Shown here: positions 1 to 6,829 of the stretch, piece after piece | Position numbering within the stretch: the first letter of the stretch is position 1 | Layout: each line of letters starts with the position of its first letter | Source of the DNA: Legionellales bacterium | GTDB lineage: Bacteria > Pseudomonadota > Gammaproteobacteria > PIVX01 | Direction of reading: 5' to 3' | Assembly (NCBI GenBank): GCA_013215905.1 | Contig: JABSQI010000091.1 | Span: 1-6,842, forward strand | DNA length: 6,842 bases | Position numbers and translations under genes: made by a program | The notes under the pieces: generated by a model | Databases searched by the model: none | Seen by the model: only the letters and a program-made list of their open reading frames with translations | Told to the model about the DNA's origin: nothing

Positions 1-315
1 AGCTCAATTTTTTCTACCCACCCTAGTGAGTTTAATACATTTTTATACACCTCCTAGTCAGGGAGAATGTCATGAAAGATAAAAAATCTTAATATTAATA
101 ATGTTTTCATATTATGAATATCAGAAATCATGTTTTTTACTTTAATTTTAGCCTTATGATGCTAATATTAAATTTAAAAGTGACGAAATCTACGATCTCT
201 CTTCTCCTACGTACGCCTACGGAATTTATGAACGGTTTCTTCAGTAGGGTTTGGGGGAAATTGAACAAAAATACACTTTTACAATTTAATTTTAAAATTA
301 TTAGTTAAAATCAAT

Positions 316-408
316 CTACTTGTAGCACAAAAAATATGGTTTCTTCAAGCGCTTATCTTTCATCTTTGCAAATATATTGCTCAGTTGCGCACAAATTTCA
401 ACCGCCAT
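316..408 (-). CDS. possible 30-residue ORF or gene remnant, minus strand, unrecognised
   Basis: On the minus strand an ATG at 408 opens a 30-codon frame that ends with TAG at 318-316. The peptide begins MAVEICAQLSNIF and ends in a lysine-rich stretch with KKPYFLCYK. Its first half uses more G/C (gcg, ctg, agc) than the surrounding DNA. The frame stays open upstream of the ATG toward gatC. There is no good Shine-Dalgarno just before the ATG, and I recognise no family. It could be a chance ORF, a decayed fragment of a longer gene, or a small protein. It is listed because its composition differs from the surrounding A/T-rich spacer. Confidence 0.15.
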   Translation of the reverse strand: MAVEICAQLSNIFAKMKDKRLKKPYFLCYK

Positions 409-472
409 CTTTGATATACAGATATTTATGATAATTTTTATACCAAAATTAGATAGCCTCCTAAATAACAAA

Positions 473-500
473 TTGTAAAATTTATATAAATTGCTAATAT
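473..500 (+). promoter_or_regulatory. probable promoter of the gatCAB operon (extended -10)
   Basis: The -35-like TTGTAA lies at 473-478 and, after a 16-bp spacer, the -10-like TAATAT lies at 495-500. A TG dinucleotide at 492-493 gives an extended -10 (TGcTAATAT). The usual start distance of about 7 nt would place the transcript start at or within a base or two of the gatC ATG at 507. AT-rich DNA yields many such matches by chance, so this is moderate evidence only. Confidence 0.4.
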
Positions 501-506
501 AGGCTG

Positions 507-797
507 ATGGAAATCACTGATAAAACCGTTAGTAACATAGCTCATCTTGCAAGATTACACTTGGAAGACCAAGATCTTGAACAACACAAAAATAAATTAA
601 ACGATATTCTAGAGTGGATTGAGCAATTACAGAAAGTAGATACAAAAGGTGTTGAACCTTTATATCACCCTCTTGATAAAGCTACGCAACCCGTTAGAGA
701 AGATACTATTAGTGAAGAAAATAATAGAGAAGATTTATTAAAGATTTCAGAAAATAATAAAGCCGGACTTTATTTAGTCCCAAAAGTAATAGAATAA
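507..797 (+). CDS. gatC: Asp-tRNA(Asn)/Glu-tRNA(Gln) amidotransferase subunit C
   Basis: GatC is the small non-catalytic subunit of the GatCAB amidotransferase. In known structures it wraps around GatA, contacts GatB and stabilises the complex in the cytoplasm. The 96-residue length is normal. Family landmarks are visible: an N-terminal helix with IAHLARL (11-17), an amphipathic helix around 25-43, the VDTKGVEPLYHP segment (44-55), VREDTI (63-68) and the typical ending LVPKVIE (90-96). It is the first gene of a three-gene operon, 9 bp before gatA. The start at 507 fits the family's usual N-terminus. The only SD-like bases, AGG at 501-503, are just 3 nt from the ATG and too close for normal use, so start recognition may be leaderless or weak. 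Identification is secure. Confidence 0.96.
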   Translation: MEITDKTVSNIAHLARLHLEDQDLEQHKNKLNDILEWIEQLQKVDTKGVEPLYHPLDKATQPVREDTISEENNREDLLKISENNKAGLYLVPKVIE

Positions 798-806
798 ATA
801 ATAAAA

Positions 807-2249
807 ATGCATAACAAAAGTATAAAAGAAATCCAACAAGACTTAATCAGCAAGAAATATTCTGTCAAAGAGCTAGTTAATCATTTTATTAGTAGAATAG
901 AAAAATACGATAGCAAACTAAATTCTTTAATTACTTTTACTAAGCAAGAAGCATTACAACAAGCAGAACAAATGGCAACAACTGACATATCAACCATGCT
1001 GCAAGGAATACCGTTAATACATAAAGACGTTCTCTGCACCAAAGGTGTAAAAACAAGTTGTGGATCAAAAATGCTAGATAATTTTATTGCTCCATATAAC
1101 GCAACAATTGTTGATAAAATGAAAAATGCGGGCATGATTATGCTAGGAAAAGCCAATATGGATGAATTTGCCATGGGTTCATCAACAGAAAATAGCTTTT
1201 ATGGGGTAACTCGCAATCCATGGAACTTAGAATGTGTGCCAGGTGGCTCTTCTGGAGGTTCTGCAGCACTTATTGCTGCAAGATTAATTCCCGCAACTAC
1301 TGGTACTGATACAGGTGGGTCCATTAGACAGCCAGCTAGTTTTTGTGGAATATCAGGTCTAAAACCCACTTATGGTAGAGTCTCTAGATTCGGCTTAATT
1401 GCCTATGCATCAAGTTTAGATCAAGCGGGTCCAATGGCAAAAAGTGTTGAAGATGTAGCATACCTTTTAAATGCTATGGCTGGATATGACCCAAAAGATT
1501 CTACATCTATGAATAATTCACCTACAGATTATTCCGTAAATTTATCCAAAAAGATAACTGGAAAAAAACTAGGTATACCTATTAAATTATTTGAAGATTT
1601 AGATGGGAAAATTAATGATAAGATACAAAAATTTATTGATGAATTAAAAAAATTAGGAGCAAAAATTACAGAAATTGAACTTCCTAATATCCACTTATCT
1701 GTACCAACATACTACATAATCGCTCCTAGTGAATGTTCATCAAACTTAGCAAGATTTGATGGCATACGATTTGGCTACCAATACCCTAATCCTAAGAATT
1801 TATTAGAGCAATACACGAAATCTCGTGGGATAGGATTTGGTGATGAAGTGAAGCGACGCATTATGCTTGGAACATATACCCTATCTGCAGGATATTATGA
1901 TGCTTATTACTTAAAAGCACAAAAAATTCGCAGAATAATTCTAGATGACTACCTAAAGGCTTTTGCAAAAGTAGACGCAATAGTTATGCCAACAACGCCA
2001 ACAACCGCATTCAAAATAGGAGAAAAAATTAATGATCCTATAAGCATGTATCTTTCAGATATTTATACAGTTGGAATAAATCTAGCTGGGTTACCGTCTT
2101 TATCTTTACCAATAGGATTCATTGATAATATGCCAATAGGAGCTCAAATAATTGGAAAACATTTTTCAGAAGATATGATTTTGAATATAGGCCATCAATA
2201 TCAGTTAGTCACTGACTGGCATAAACAAAATCCACTTGAATTTAATTAA
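807..2249 (+). CDS. gatA: Asp-tRNA(Asn)/Glu-tRNA(Gln) amidotransferase subunit A
   Basis: GatA is the glutaminase subunit. It belongs to the amidase-signature family, hydrolyses glutamine and sends ammonia through the complex to GatB. The Ser-cisSer-Lys catalytic set is intact: Lys73 in the IHKD motif, cis-Ser148 in GGSSGGS (146-152) and nucleophile Ser172 in [10 protein letters not shown]. Further family segments are [23 protein letters not shown] (split around 186-208), [13 protein letters not shown] near 118-130, and the C-terminal [14 protein letters not shown]. The 480-residue length is normal. The start MHNKSIKEI matches the usual GatA N-terminus. The gap after gatC is 9 bp and contains no Shine-Dalgarno, so translation probably depends on coupling to gatC or on an unstructured A-rich leader. 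The middle gene of the operon; identification is secure. Confidence 0.97.
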   Translation: MHNKSIKEIQQDLISKKYSVKELVNHFISRIEKYDSKLNSLITFTKQEALQQAEQMATTDISTMLQGIPLIHKDVLCTKGVKTSCGSKMLDNFIAPYNATIVDKMKNAGMIMLGKANMDEFAMGSSTENSFYGVTRNPWNLECVPGGSSGGSAALIAARLIPATTGTDTGGSIRQPASFCGISGLKPTYGRVSRFGLIAYASSLDQAGPMAKSVEDVAYLLNAMAGYDPKDSTSMNNSPTDYSVNLSKKITGKKLGIPIKLFEDLDGKINDKIQKFIDELKKLGAKITEIELPNIHLSVPTYYIIAPSECSSNLARFDGIRFGYQYPNPKNLLEQYTKSRGIGFGDEVKRRIMLGTYTLSAGYYDAYYLKAQKIRRIILDDYLKAFAKVDAIVMPTTPTTAFKIGEKINDPISMYLSDIYTVGINLAGLPSLSLPIGFIDNMPIGAQIIGKHFSEDMILNIGHQYQLVTDWHKQNPLEFN

Positions 2250-2253
2250 AAGG
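2250..2253 (+). promoter_or_regulatory. Shine-Dalgarno of gatB
   Basis: AAGG at 2250-2253 lies directly after the gatA stop and 7 nt before the gatB ATG. It is the only clear ribosome binding site in the gat operon, and it supports the start at 2261. Confidence 0.6.
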
Positions 2254-2260
2254 CAAGATT

Positions 2261-3697
2261 ATGCAATGGGAACCTGTTATCGGACTTGAAGTTCATACAC
2301 AATTAAAAACAAAATCCAAAATTTTTTCTGGCGCCCCTACTGAATATGGAGGAATGCCAAATACACAAGCATGTATAATCGATCTTGGTATGCCAGGTGT
2401 ACTACCTGTACTCAACAATAAAGTAATCGAGATGGCTATTCAATTTGGATTAGCTATATCTGCTACAATCAATGACCGTTCTGTATTTGCAAGAAAAAAT
2501 TATTTCTATCCTGATCTGCCCAAAGGTTACCAAATCAGTCAGCATGACATCCCTATTGTCTCAAAAGGTCAAATTGAAATTAAGTTCGATGATACTACAA
2601 AGGTAATTGGTATAACTCGTGCTCATTTAGAGGAAGATGCAGGAAAATCAATTCATGATCTTTATGATGAATACTCAGCAATTGATCTAAATAGAGCTGG
2701 GACCCCTCTTCTAGAAATAGTTTCAGAACCAGATATTCGCTCAAGTAGAGAAGCAATTGCGTACCTAAAAAAGCTATATAGTATTGTTACCTATCTGGGT
2801 ATATGTGATGGCAATCTACAAGAAGGCTCTTTTAGAGTCGATGCTAATGTTTCCGTTAGACCTCTCGGTGAAACAAAATTTGGAACTAGAACAGAAATAA
2901 AAAATATCAATTCTTTTAAATTTGTAGAACAAGCAATAATACATGAAATTCAAAGACAAATAAAAATTTTAGAAAATAATGGAAAAATAATCCAAGAAAC
3001 TAGATTGTATGACTCAGTAAAAAATGAAACTAAATCTATGCGTAGTAAAGAAGAAGCTCATGACTACAGATATTTTCCAGATCCTGATTTATTGCCCATA
3101 GAAATAACAAAAGATATGCTGCAAAAATGTCGTGAATCTCTACCAGAATTACCACATGACAAATCTATTCGTTTTATTAATGAGTATAAATTAAGTGATT
3201 ATAATGCAAACATATTGATTACTGAAAAAGCTCTAGCTGATTATTTCGAAAACGTAAATAAGCTAACCACAGCTCAACCAAAAACTGTTGCCAACTGGAT
3301 TATTACTGAGGTTTTATCGCACTTGAAAAAAAATTCCCTCAACATTACTAGTATTCCAGTAACATCAGAAATGCTTGCTAACTTGATCAATAAAATAGAG
3401 GATAGGACAATTAACGGTAAAATAGCTAAAACTGTTTTTGAAGAAATGTGGAAAAATGGTAAATCTGCTGAAGAAATTATCGAAGAAAAAAATCTTACTC
3501 AGGTAAATGACGATGGACAACTATTAGAGATAATCCGCAATACACTTGCTAAACATAAAGAAAAAGTAGAAGATTATAAAAATGGAAAAGATAAATTATT
3601 CGGATTTTTTGTAGGACAAGTTATGAAAGAATCTCATGGCAAAGCTAATCCAGCCCAAGTAAATAGCCTACTTCAAAAGACTCTCAAAGAAGAATAG
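2261..3697 (+). CDS. gatB: Asp-tRNA(Asn)/Glu-tRNA(Gln) amidotransferase subunit B
   Basis: GatB is the kinase/transamidase subunit. It activates the side-chain carboxylate of Glu or Asp on the misacylated tRNA with ATP and amidates it with ammonia from GatA. The N-terminal cradle domain carries [10 protein letters not shown] (6-15), including Glu10 and His12, positions conserved in the active site of the family. It continues with [13 protein letters not shown] (81-93), HLEEDAGKS (122-130), [17 protein letters not shown] (142-158), [14 protein letters not shown] (188-201) and [13 protein letters not shown] (267-279). A helical linker and a C-terminal YqeY-like tRNA-binding domain (about 330-478) follow, ending in the usual [15 protein letters not shown]. 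The 478-residue length is normal. It lies 11 bp after gatA and ends the operon. Only one Cys of the Cys-rich site found in some GatB proteins is present, in NTQACII. Confidence 0.97.
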   Translation: MQWEPVIGLEVHTQLKTKSKIFSGAPTEYGGMPNTQACIIDLGMPGVLPVLNNKVIEMAIQFGLAISATINDRSVFARKNYFYPDLPKGYQISQHDIPIVSKGQIEIKFDDTTKVIGITRAHLEEDAGKSIHDLYDEYSAIDLNRAGTPLLEIVSEPDIRSSREAIAYLKKLYSIVTYLGICDGNLQEGSFRVDANVSVRPLGETKFGTRTEIKNINSFKFVEQAIIHEIQRQIKILENNGKIIQETRLYDSVKNETKSMRSKEEAHDYRYFPDPDLLPIEITKDMLQKCRESLPELPHDKSIRFINEYKLSDYNANILITEKALADYFENVNKLTTAQPKTVANWIITEVLSHLKKNSLNITSIPVTSEMLANLINKIEDRTINGKIAKTVFEEMWKNGKSAEEIIEEKNLTQVNDDGQLLEIIRNTLAKHKEKVEDYKNGKDKLFGFFVGQVMKESHGKANPAQVNSLLQKTLKEE

Positions 3698-3698
3698 T

Positions 3699-3723
3699 TG
3701 GATACATTTCATTGAAATATCCA
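3699..3723 (+). other. bulged hairpin after gatB, just ahead of a Shine-Dalgarno
   Basis: TGGAT (3699-3703) pairs with ATCCA (3719-3723) and ATTTC (3706-3710) with GAAAT (3714-3718). This makes a 10-bp stem with a 2-nt bulge at 3704-3705 and a 3-nt loop. No T-tract follows; the next bases are TTGGAAGG, a ribosome binding site. It could be a weak terminator for the gat operon, an mRNA-end stabiliser, or a regulatory structure controlling access to the following Shine-Dalgarno. Confidence 0.45.
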
Positions 3724-3725
3724 TT

Positions 3726-3732
3726 GGAAGGA
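3726..3732 (+). promoter_or_regulatory. strong Shine-Dalgarno ahead of a 13-codon leader ORF
   Basis: GGAAGGA is the best ribosome binding site in the window. It lies 5 nt before the ATG at 3738 rather than near the transporter ATG at 3781, which is 48 nt away. It begins 3 nt after the hairpin ending at 3723. Confidence 0.5.
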
Positions 3733-3737
3733 AATAA

Positions 3738-3779
3738 ATGTACTATATTATAGATAATACTGTAGCTTTGATTCTATAA
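3738..3779 (+). CDS. putative 13-residue leader peptide upstream of the MFS transporter
   Basis: An ATG at 3738 opens a 13-codon frame encoding MYYIIDNTVALIL and stopping with TAA at 3777-3779. One base later the transporter starts, giving the junction TAAAATG. It has an optimal Shine-Dalgarno (GGAAGGA, 5-nt spacing), while the transporter has none of its own in the 20 bases before its ATG. The simplest reading is a leader ORF translationally coupled to the transporter by termination and reinitiation. The peptide is hydrophobic and has no run of a single amino acid that would suggest classic attenuation. It is not in the transporter's frame, so it is not an N-terminal extension. A chance ORF is still possible. 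Confidence 0.35.
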   Translation: MYYIIDNTVALIL

Positions 3780-3780
3780 A

Positions 3781-5073
3781 ATGACAACATCTATATATAG
3801 TTATAAATTAAAAATATTACCATGGATAATGTGGGGATTCGGAGCTTTATTTTACTGCTATGAATTTTTTGTTCAAATTTCTCCAAATGTAATGTCTGCA
3901 GATTTAATGCGCGACTTCTCTATCCAAGCTGATAAGCTAGGAATACTTGTAGGTATATTTGCCTATGCGTATGCACTTATTCAAATACCAGCTGGAGTAC
4001 TTTTAGATAAACTAGGACCATGTAAACTATTAGCGGCTGCAAGTCTTATATTAGCCTTAGGATGCCTAACATTCAGTAAAGCAACAGGTTTTTATTGCGC
4101 TTTACTCGGGAGACTCTGTATCGGTGCTGGAGCCGCTTCAGCTGTAGTTGGGTGTATGAAGATTGCAACAAACTGGTTTCCTCTTAACAAATTCGCTCTA
4201 GTACTAGGTCTTACTATTTCTATAGGTATGTCAGGAGCAATTATTGGTTCAGCACCTCTTGCTATTATGATGGAACATTATCACTGGCGACATTTAATAT
4301 TTAATTTTTCAATTATTGGTTTTATTTTTTCAATAATTTTCATATTTATTTGTCGAAACTCCCCAAATAAAACAAACAATAAAAGTCTAACTGATTCATC
4401 AGATGTTATAACATTCAAAAAATTATTTGTTGGTTTGAAGATAGCTATCAGTAAACCTCAAGTATGGATTGTTGCCATCTATGGTTTGTTGATGTTTGGC
4501 CCAAGTATTAGCTTCTGTGGGCTATGGGGAGTTCCCTTTCTCCAAACTAAATATGGATTAGAGCCACATGATGCAGCTAAATTAACTTCGTTAGTGTTTA
4601 TTGGTTGGATTATAGGTAGCCCACTTTGGGGGCATCTATCGGATCTCATAAAAAAACGTCTTCCAACAATGAAATATGGTTCAATTCTAGCAAGTGTAAT
4701 TATAGGAATAATTATATATATGCCTAATTTATCTATGTTTCAGTTGGGTTTCCTATTAACTATATTTGGATTAGTATCTAGTGGCTTTCTAACAGCTTTT
4801 TCAATAATAAGAGAAATTAGTCCGCAACATTGTACTGCAAGCGTGTTAAGCTTTATGAATACAATGAATTCTCTAGGACCTGCTCTCCTACAACCTCTAG
4901 TAGGAATATTATTAACATTTTTTTGGAGCGGAAAGATTGCTGAAAATGGCGTACCGTACTATTCAATAGAGGAATACCATTTTTCTCTAGGAATTTTGCC
5001 TTTATCTTTATTCATTGCATTTTGTATGACACCATTTATTCAAGAAACCCACTGTGAAATTGTTAACCAATAG
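3781..5073 (+). CDS. major facilitator superfamily transporter, substrate unknown
   Basis: This is a 430-residue inner-membrane carrier with about 12 hydrophobic segments in two six-helix halves. The halves are separated by a polar loop near residues 191-215 (RNSPNKTNNKSLTDSSD). The MFS signature between helices 2 and 3 is visible as GVLLDKLGPCK (72-82), with a weaker second-half counterpart GHLSDLIKKR (284-293). YEFFVQISPNVMS (27-39), the GRLCIGAGAASAVVGCMKIATNWFP region (110-134) and HWR (168-170) match, in my judgement, the large MFS groups of Legionella, Coxiella and Francisella relatives. Some members of those groups are phagosomal nutrient transporters. The substrate cannot be read from sequence. 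The start at 3781 leaves a 12-residue cytoplasmic tail before helix 1; the next Met lies inside helix 1. There is no own Shine-Dalgarno, and expression may depend on the leader ORF just upstream. Confidence 0.9.
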   Translation: MTTSIYSYKLKILPWIMWGFGALFYCYEFFVQISPNVMSADLMRDFSIQADKLGILVGIFAYAYALIQIPAGVLLDKLGPCKLLAAASLILALGCLTFSKATGFYCALLGRLCIGAGAASAVVGCMKIATNWFPLNKFALVLGLTISIGMSGAIIGSAPLAIMMEHYHWRHLIFNFSIIGFIFSIIFIFICRNSPNKTNNKSLTDSSDVITFKKLFVGLKIAISKPQVWIVAIYGLLMFGPSISFCGLWGVPFLQTKYGLEPHDAAKLTSLVFIGWIIGSPLWGHLSDLIKKRLPTMKYGSILASVIIGIIIYMPNLSMFQLGFLLTIFGLVSSGFLTAFSIIREISPQHCTASVLSFMNTMNSLGPALLQPLVGILLTFFWSGKIAENGVPYYSIEEYHFSLGILPLSLFIAFCMTPFIQETHCEIVNQ

Positions 5074-5108
5074 TTAATACATTTAGCATCACAATTCACC
5101 TAATAAAA

Positions 5109-5137
5109 TTGACATAAATTCAATCTGATCTTAGTAT
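5109..5137 (+). promoter_or_regulatory. sigma-70-type promoter of miaB
   Basis: A perfect -35 TTGACA lies at 5109-5114 and, after 17 bp, TAGTAT at 5132-5137 keeps the key T, A, A and T positions of the -10 consensus. An overlapping TATAAG (5135-5140) would need a 20-bp spacer and is less likely. Transcription should start near 5144, giving a leader of about 23 nt before the miaB ATG. The only ribosome-site candidate in it is GAGA at 5157-5160, 6 nt before the ATG. miaB is therefore probably transcribed separately from the transporter. Confidence 0.65.
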
Positions 5138-5166
5138 AAGCATAAATAATACACCTGAGAATATAA

Positions 5167-6522
5167 ATGCCTAATTTATTTATCACATCTTTTGGCTGCC
5201 AAATGAACGACTATGATTCAGATAAAATAGCCAAATTATTAAATCAATCTCACGGATTTACTTTAACCGATGATCCAAGTAGAGCTGATATGTTGCTAGT
5301 AAATACCTGCTCTGTTCGTGAGAAAGCCCAAGAAAAACTTTTTTCTCAACTTGGCAGATGGAAGAAATTTAAAGATAAGAAACCTGAGCTTGTTATTGCT
5401 GTTGGTGGATGCGTCCCTAGTCAAGAGGGAGCAAATATAATTTCGAGAGCTAGATACGTCGATATTGTCTTTGGTCCGCAAACTATCCACAGGCTACCAG
5501 CTTTATATGACAGAAAAAAAACAACAAATAAGTCAGTAATGGATGTAAGTTTTCCTGCTATAGAAAAATTCGATAATTTACCCGAACCAACATCCAATGG
5601 CCCTACTGCTTTGGTTTCAATTATGGAAGGATGTAGTAAATATTGTAGTTTCTGTATTGTTCCATATACCAGAGGGGAAGAAATAAGCAGACCTTTTGAC
5701 GAAGTATTGAAAGAAGTTGCTCAACTATCTTCACAAGGAGTGAAAGAAATTAACCTTTTAGGACAAAATGTAAATGATTATCGCGGTAAAATGGCAAAAA
5801 ATCAATATGCTGATCTAGCTCTACTAATATCATACATCGCAACTATTGATAATATCGAGAGAATAAGATTCACAACATCTCACCCACTTGCCTTCTCAGA
5901 TAATTTGATAGAAGCATTTGGAGAAATACCAAAATTAGTAAATCATTTACATCTGCCAATCCAAAGTGGTTCAGATAGAATATTGTCTCTTATGAAGCGA
6001 GGATATACTACATTAGAATATAAAAATAAAATCTCTAAATTAAAAAAATATCGTCCTAATATAGCTCTATCTACTGATATAATAGTAGGCTTTCCTACAG
6101 AGACAAAAGAAGATTTCCAAAAAACACTAGATATAGTGGATGAGCTTGCTTTTGATACGTCTTTTAGTTTTATTTATAGTAAAAGACCTGGTACACCGGC
6201 GGCAAATATCCCTGATAATGTCCCACTTACTGAAAAAAAACGCAGACTATCAGAGTTACAAGAAAAACTAACTAAATTATCACGCTCTTATAGCAAACAG
6301 ATAGTCAATACTTCTAGAAAAATACTAGTTACAGGTGTATCAAAGAAAAATCCCAACGAATTAACAGGTCGAACCGAATGCAATAGAATAGTAAATTTTG
6401 TAGGAGATCATTCCCTCATAGGTAACCTGATAAACGTTAAAATTATCGAAAATTATCCGTATGTTCTGAATCTTTTGTCTCGACTTTCAATTTTTTGTGA
6501 AGTTATTACAACTATATCCTAA
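5167..6522 (+). CDS. miaB: tRNA-2-methylthio-N6-dimethylallyladenosine synthase
   Basis: MiaB is a radical-SAM methylthiotransferase. It converts i6A37 to ms2i6A37 in tRNAs that read codons starting with U, improving decoding. The 451 residues show the three-part family layout. The N-terminal MTTase domain has Cys11 (FGCQMN), Cys48 (NTCSVRE) and Cys82 (GGCVPS), which bind the auxiliary 4Fe-4S cluster. The radical-SAM domain has CxxxCxxC at Cys156, Cys160 and Cys163, followed by PYTRGEE. It continues with [11 protein letters not shown] (197-207), [12 protein letters not shown] (262-273), [11 protein letters not shown] (303-313) and [10 protein letters not shown] (337-346). A TRAM domain starts near 380 ([19 protein letters not shown]). 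The expected TRAM ending, roughly a Ser-Leu-Arg-Gly-Glu stretch, is missing. After NYPYVL (429-434) about 17 unrelated hydrophobic residues follow, abutting the repeat-rich DNA. Confidence 0.95.
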   Translation: MPNLFITSFGCQMNDYDSDKIAKLLNQSHGFTLTDDPSRADMLLVNTCSVREKAQEKLFSQLGRWKKFKDKKPELVIAVGGCVPSQEGANIISRARYVDIVFGPQTIHRLPALYDRKKTTNKSVMDVSFPAIEKFDNLPEPTSNGPTALVSIMEGCSKYCSFCIVPYTRGEEISRPFDEVLKEVAQLSSQGVKEINLLGQNVNDYRGKMAKNQYADLALLISYIATIDNIERIRFTTSHPLAFSDNLIEAFGEIPKLVNHLHLPIQSGSDRILSLMKRGYTTLEYKNKISKLKKYRPNIALSTDIIVGFPTETKEDFQKTLDIVDELAFDTSFSFIYSKRPGTPAANIPDNVPLTEKKRRLSELQEKLTKLSRSYSKQIVNTSRKILVTGVSKKNPNELTGRTECNRIVNFVGDHSLIGNLINVKIIENYPYVLNLLSRLSIFCEVITTIS

Positions 6523-6547
6523 TCAAACCCTAACCTGACCCTCAATA

Positions 6548-6587
6548 GAGGAAACAGTGTCCCTACCGAGGAAACAGTGTCCCTACT
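6548..6587. repeat. 20-bp tandem duplication
   Basis: GAGGAAACAGTGTCCCTAC occurs at 6548-6566 and again at 6568-6586, exactly 20 bp apart. The two units differ only in their last base (C at 6567, T at 6587), and GAG at 6588-6590 begins a third copy. ACA-G-TGT at its centre is a small odd palindrome within a loosely symmetrical unit. Short multiple repeats of this size are found at the ends of several insertion-sequence families, IS21-type for example, but no transposase is present in the window. Confidence 0.85.
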
Positions 6588-6590
6588 GAG

Positions 6591-6650
6591 TTTTGGTGTG
6601 TGCCCGGGGGATACTTAGCGCTCCACTTATGCTGCCATGTGCGACCAAAA
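6591..6650. repeat. 60-bp block bounded by 7-bp inverted repeats
   Basis: TTTTGGT at 6591-6597 and ACCAAAA at 6644-6650 are perfect inverted repeats enclosing 46 bp. The enclosed DNA is the most GC-rich of the window (for example GCCCGGGGG at 6602-6610). As RNA it could form a weak long-range stem. As DNA it resembles a very small terminal-inverted-repeat unit. It has no recognisable coding content. Confidence 0.4.
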
Positions 6651-6651
6651 A

Positions 6652-6712
6652 ATGCGGGAAAGGGGTTGAAATTTCACGAACAACGCGGGGTAAATATCCG
6701 CGTTTAGGGTCA
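6652..6712. repeat. composite repeat, copy 1
   Basis: This unit shares three blocks in the same order with the copy at 6777-6829: GCGGGAAAGGGGTT (6654-6667), TGAAATTT (6667-6674) and CCGCGTTTAGGGTCA (6698-6712). The spacing between blocks differs, so the copies have drifted by insertions and deletions while keeping the blocks. Confidence 0.7.
6682..6704. repeat. perfect 7-bp hairpin inside composite repeat 1
   Basis: AACGCGG (6682-6688) and CCGCGTT (6698-6704) are exact reverse complements separated by a 9-nt AT-rich loop (6689-6697). No T-tract follows on either strand, so it is not a typical intrinsic terminator. Confidence 0.75.
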
Positions 6713-6766
6713 GAATTTGCTGAATTAGGGTAAAAGTTTATAAATTTAGGGTTGTTTGGCCATTTT
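6704..6766. repeat. three TTAGGGT motifs at exact 21-bp spacing
   Basis: TTAGGGT begins at 6704, 6725 and 6746, exactly 21 bp apart, about two turns of the DNA helix. The 14 bp between motifs are AT-rich and not conserved. A fourth copy starts at 6821, and an inverted CCCTAA lies at 6528-6533. The regular phasing resembles iterons or cooperative protein-binding sites; function is unknown. Confidence 0.65.
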
Positions 6767-6776
6767 TTATCAGAAA

Positions 6777-6829
6777 TACGCGGAAAAAGGGGTTATTTTA
6801 TGAAATTTTGGTCCCCGCGTTTAGGGTCA
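6777..6829. repeat. composite repeat, copy 2
   Basis: The blocks are GCGGAAAAAGGGGTT (6780-6794), TGAAATTT (6801-6808) and CCGCGTTTAGGGTCA (6815-6829). ACGCGG at 6778-6783 can still pair with CCGCGT at 6815-6820, the same arms as in copy 1 but with a 31-nt loop. The 11-mer CATTTTTTATC precedes this copy (6761-6771) and recurs at its end (6828-6838). A further unit may therefore begin at the window edge. Confidence 0.7.

Larger units (their letters stand above)
1..506. other. AT-rich intergenic region upstream of gatC
   Basis: I see no convincing gene in this stretch. It is very A/T-rich and stop-dense, with a GC-richer patch at about 206-253 that contains CCTACG twice (206-211 and 216-221). 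A small perfect stem, AAGAT/ATCTT, lies at 76-90 with a 5-nt loop and no T-tract, so it is not a good terminator. The frames open here are short and lack ribosome binding sites. No tRNA or rRNA is recognisable. The last 35 bases carry the probable gatC promoter. The region could hold decayed remnants of an older gene or element, but nothing in it is identifiable by eye. Confidence 0.7.

Noticed and set aside
2..82. Open frame running in from the left edge, ending with TAA at 80-82
   Set aside because: Only 26 codons with no recognisable ending of a known protein; too short to call as the tail of an upstream gene.
76..90. Terminator of an upstream gene
   Set aside because: The 5-bp AAGAT/ATCTT stem is weak, A/T-rich and not followed by a T-tract.
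114..308. 64-codon + strand frame upstream of gatC
   Set aside because: It has no Shine-Dalgarno, an atypical composition dominated by A/T-driven residues, no recognisable domain, and it crosses the GC-richer patch without any sign of coding pressure.
457..462. Perfect AGGAGG on the minus strand as a ribosome site
   Set aside because: No suitably spaced start opens a frame of useful length; the nearest, a TTG, stops after two codons.
881..1174. 97-codon minus-strand frame
   Set aside because: Lies entirely inside gatA, whose catalytic motifs are intact; it is the antisense shadow.
5296..5490. 64-codon minus-strand frame
   Set aside because: Lies inside the conserved N-terminal domain of miaB; antisense shadow.
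6548..6590. CRISPR array
   Set aside because: The two units are directly adjacent with no unique spacers, and no cas gene is present.
6563..6679. Minus-strand frame open for about 35 codons across the GC-rich block
   Set aside because: It has no start codon or ribosome site and reads through the tandem repeats; better explained as non-coding repeat DNA.
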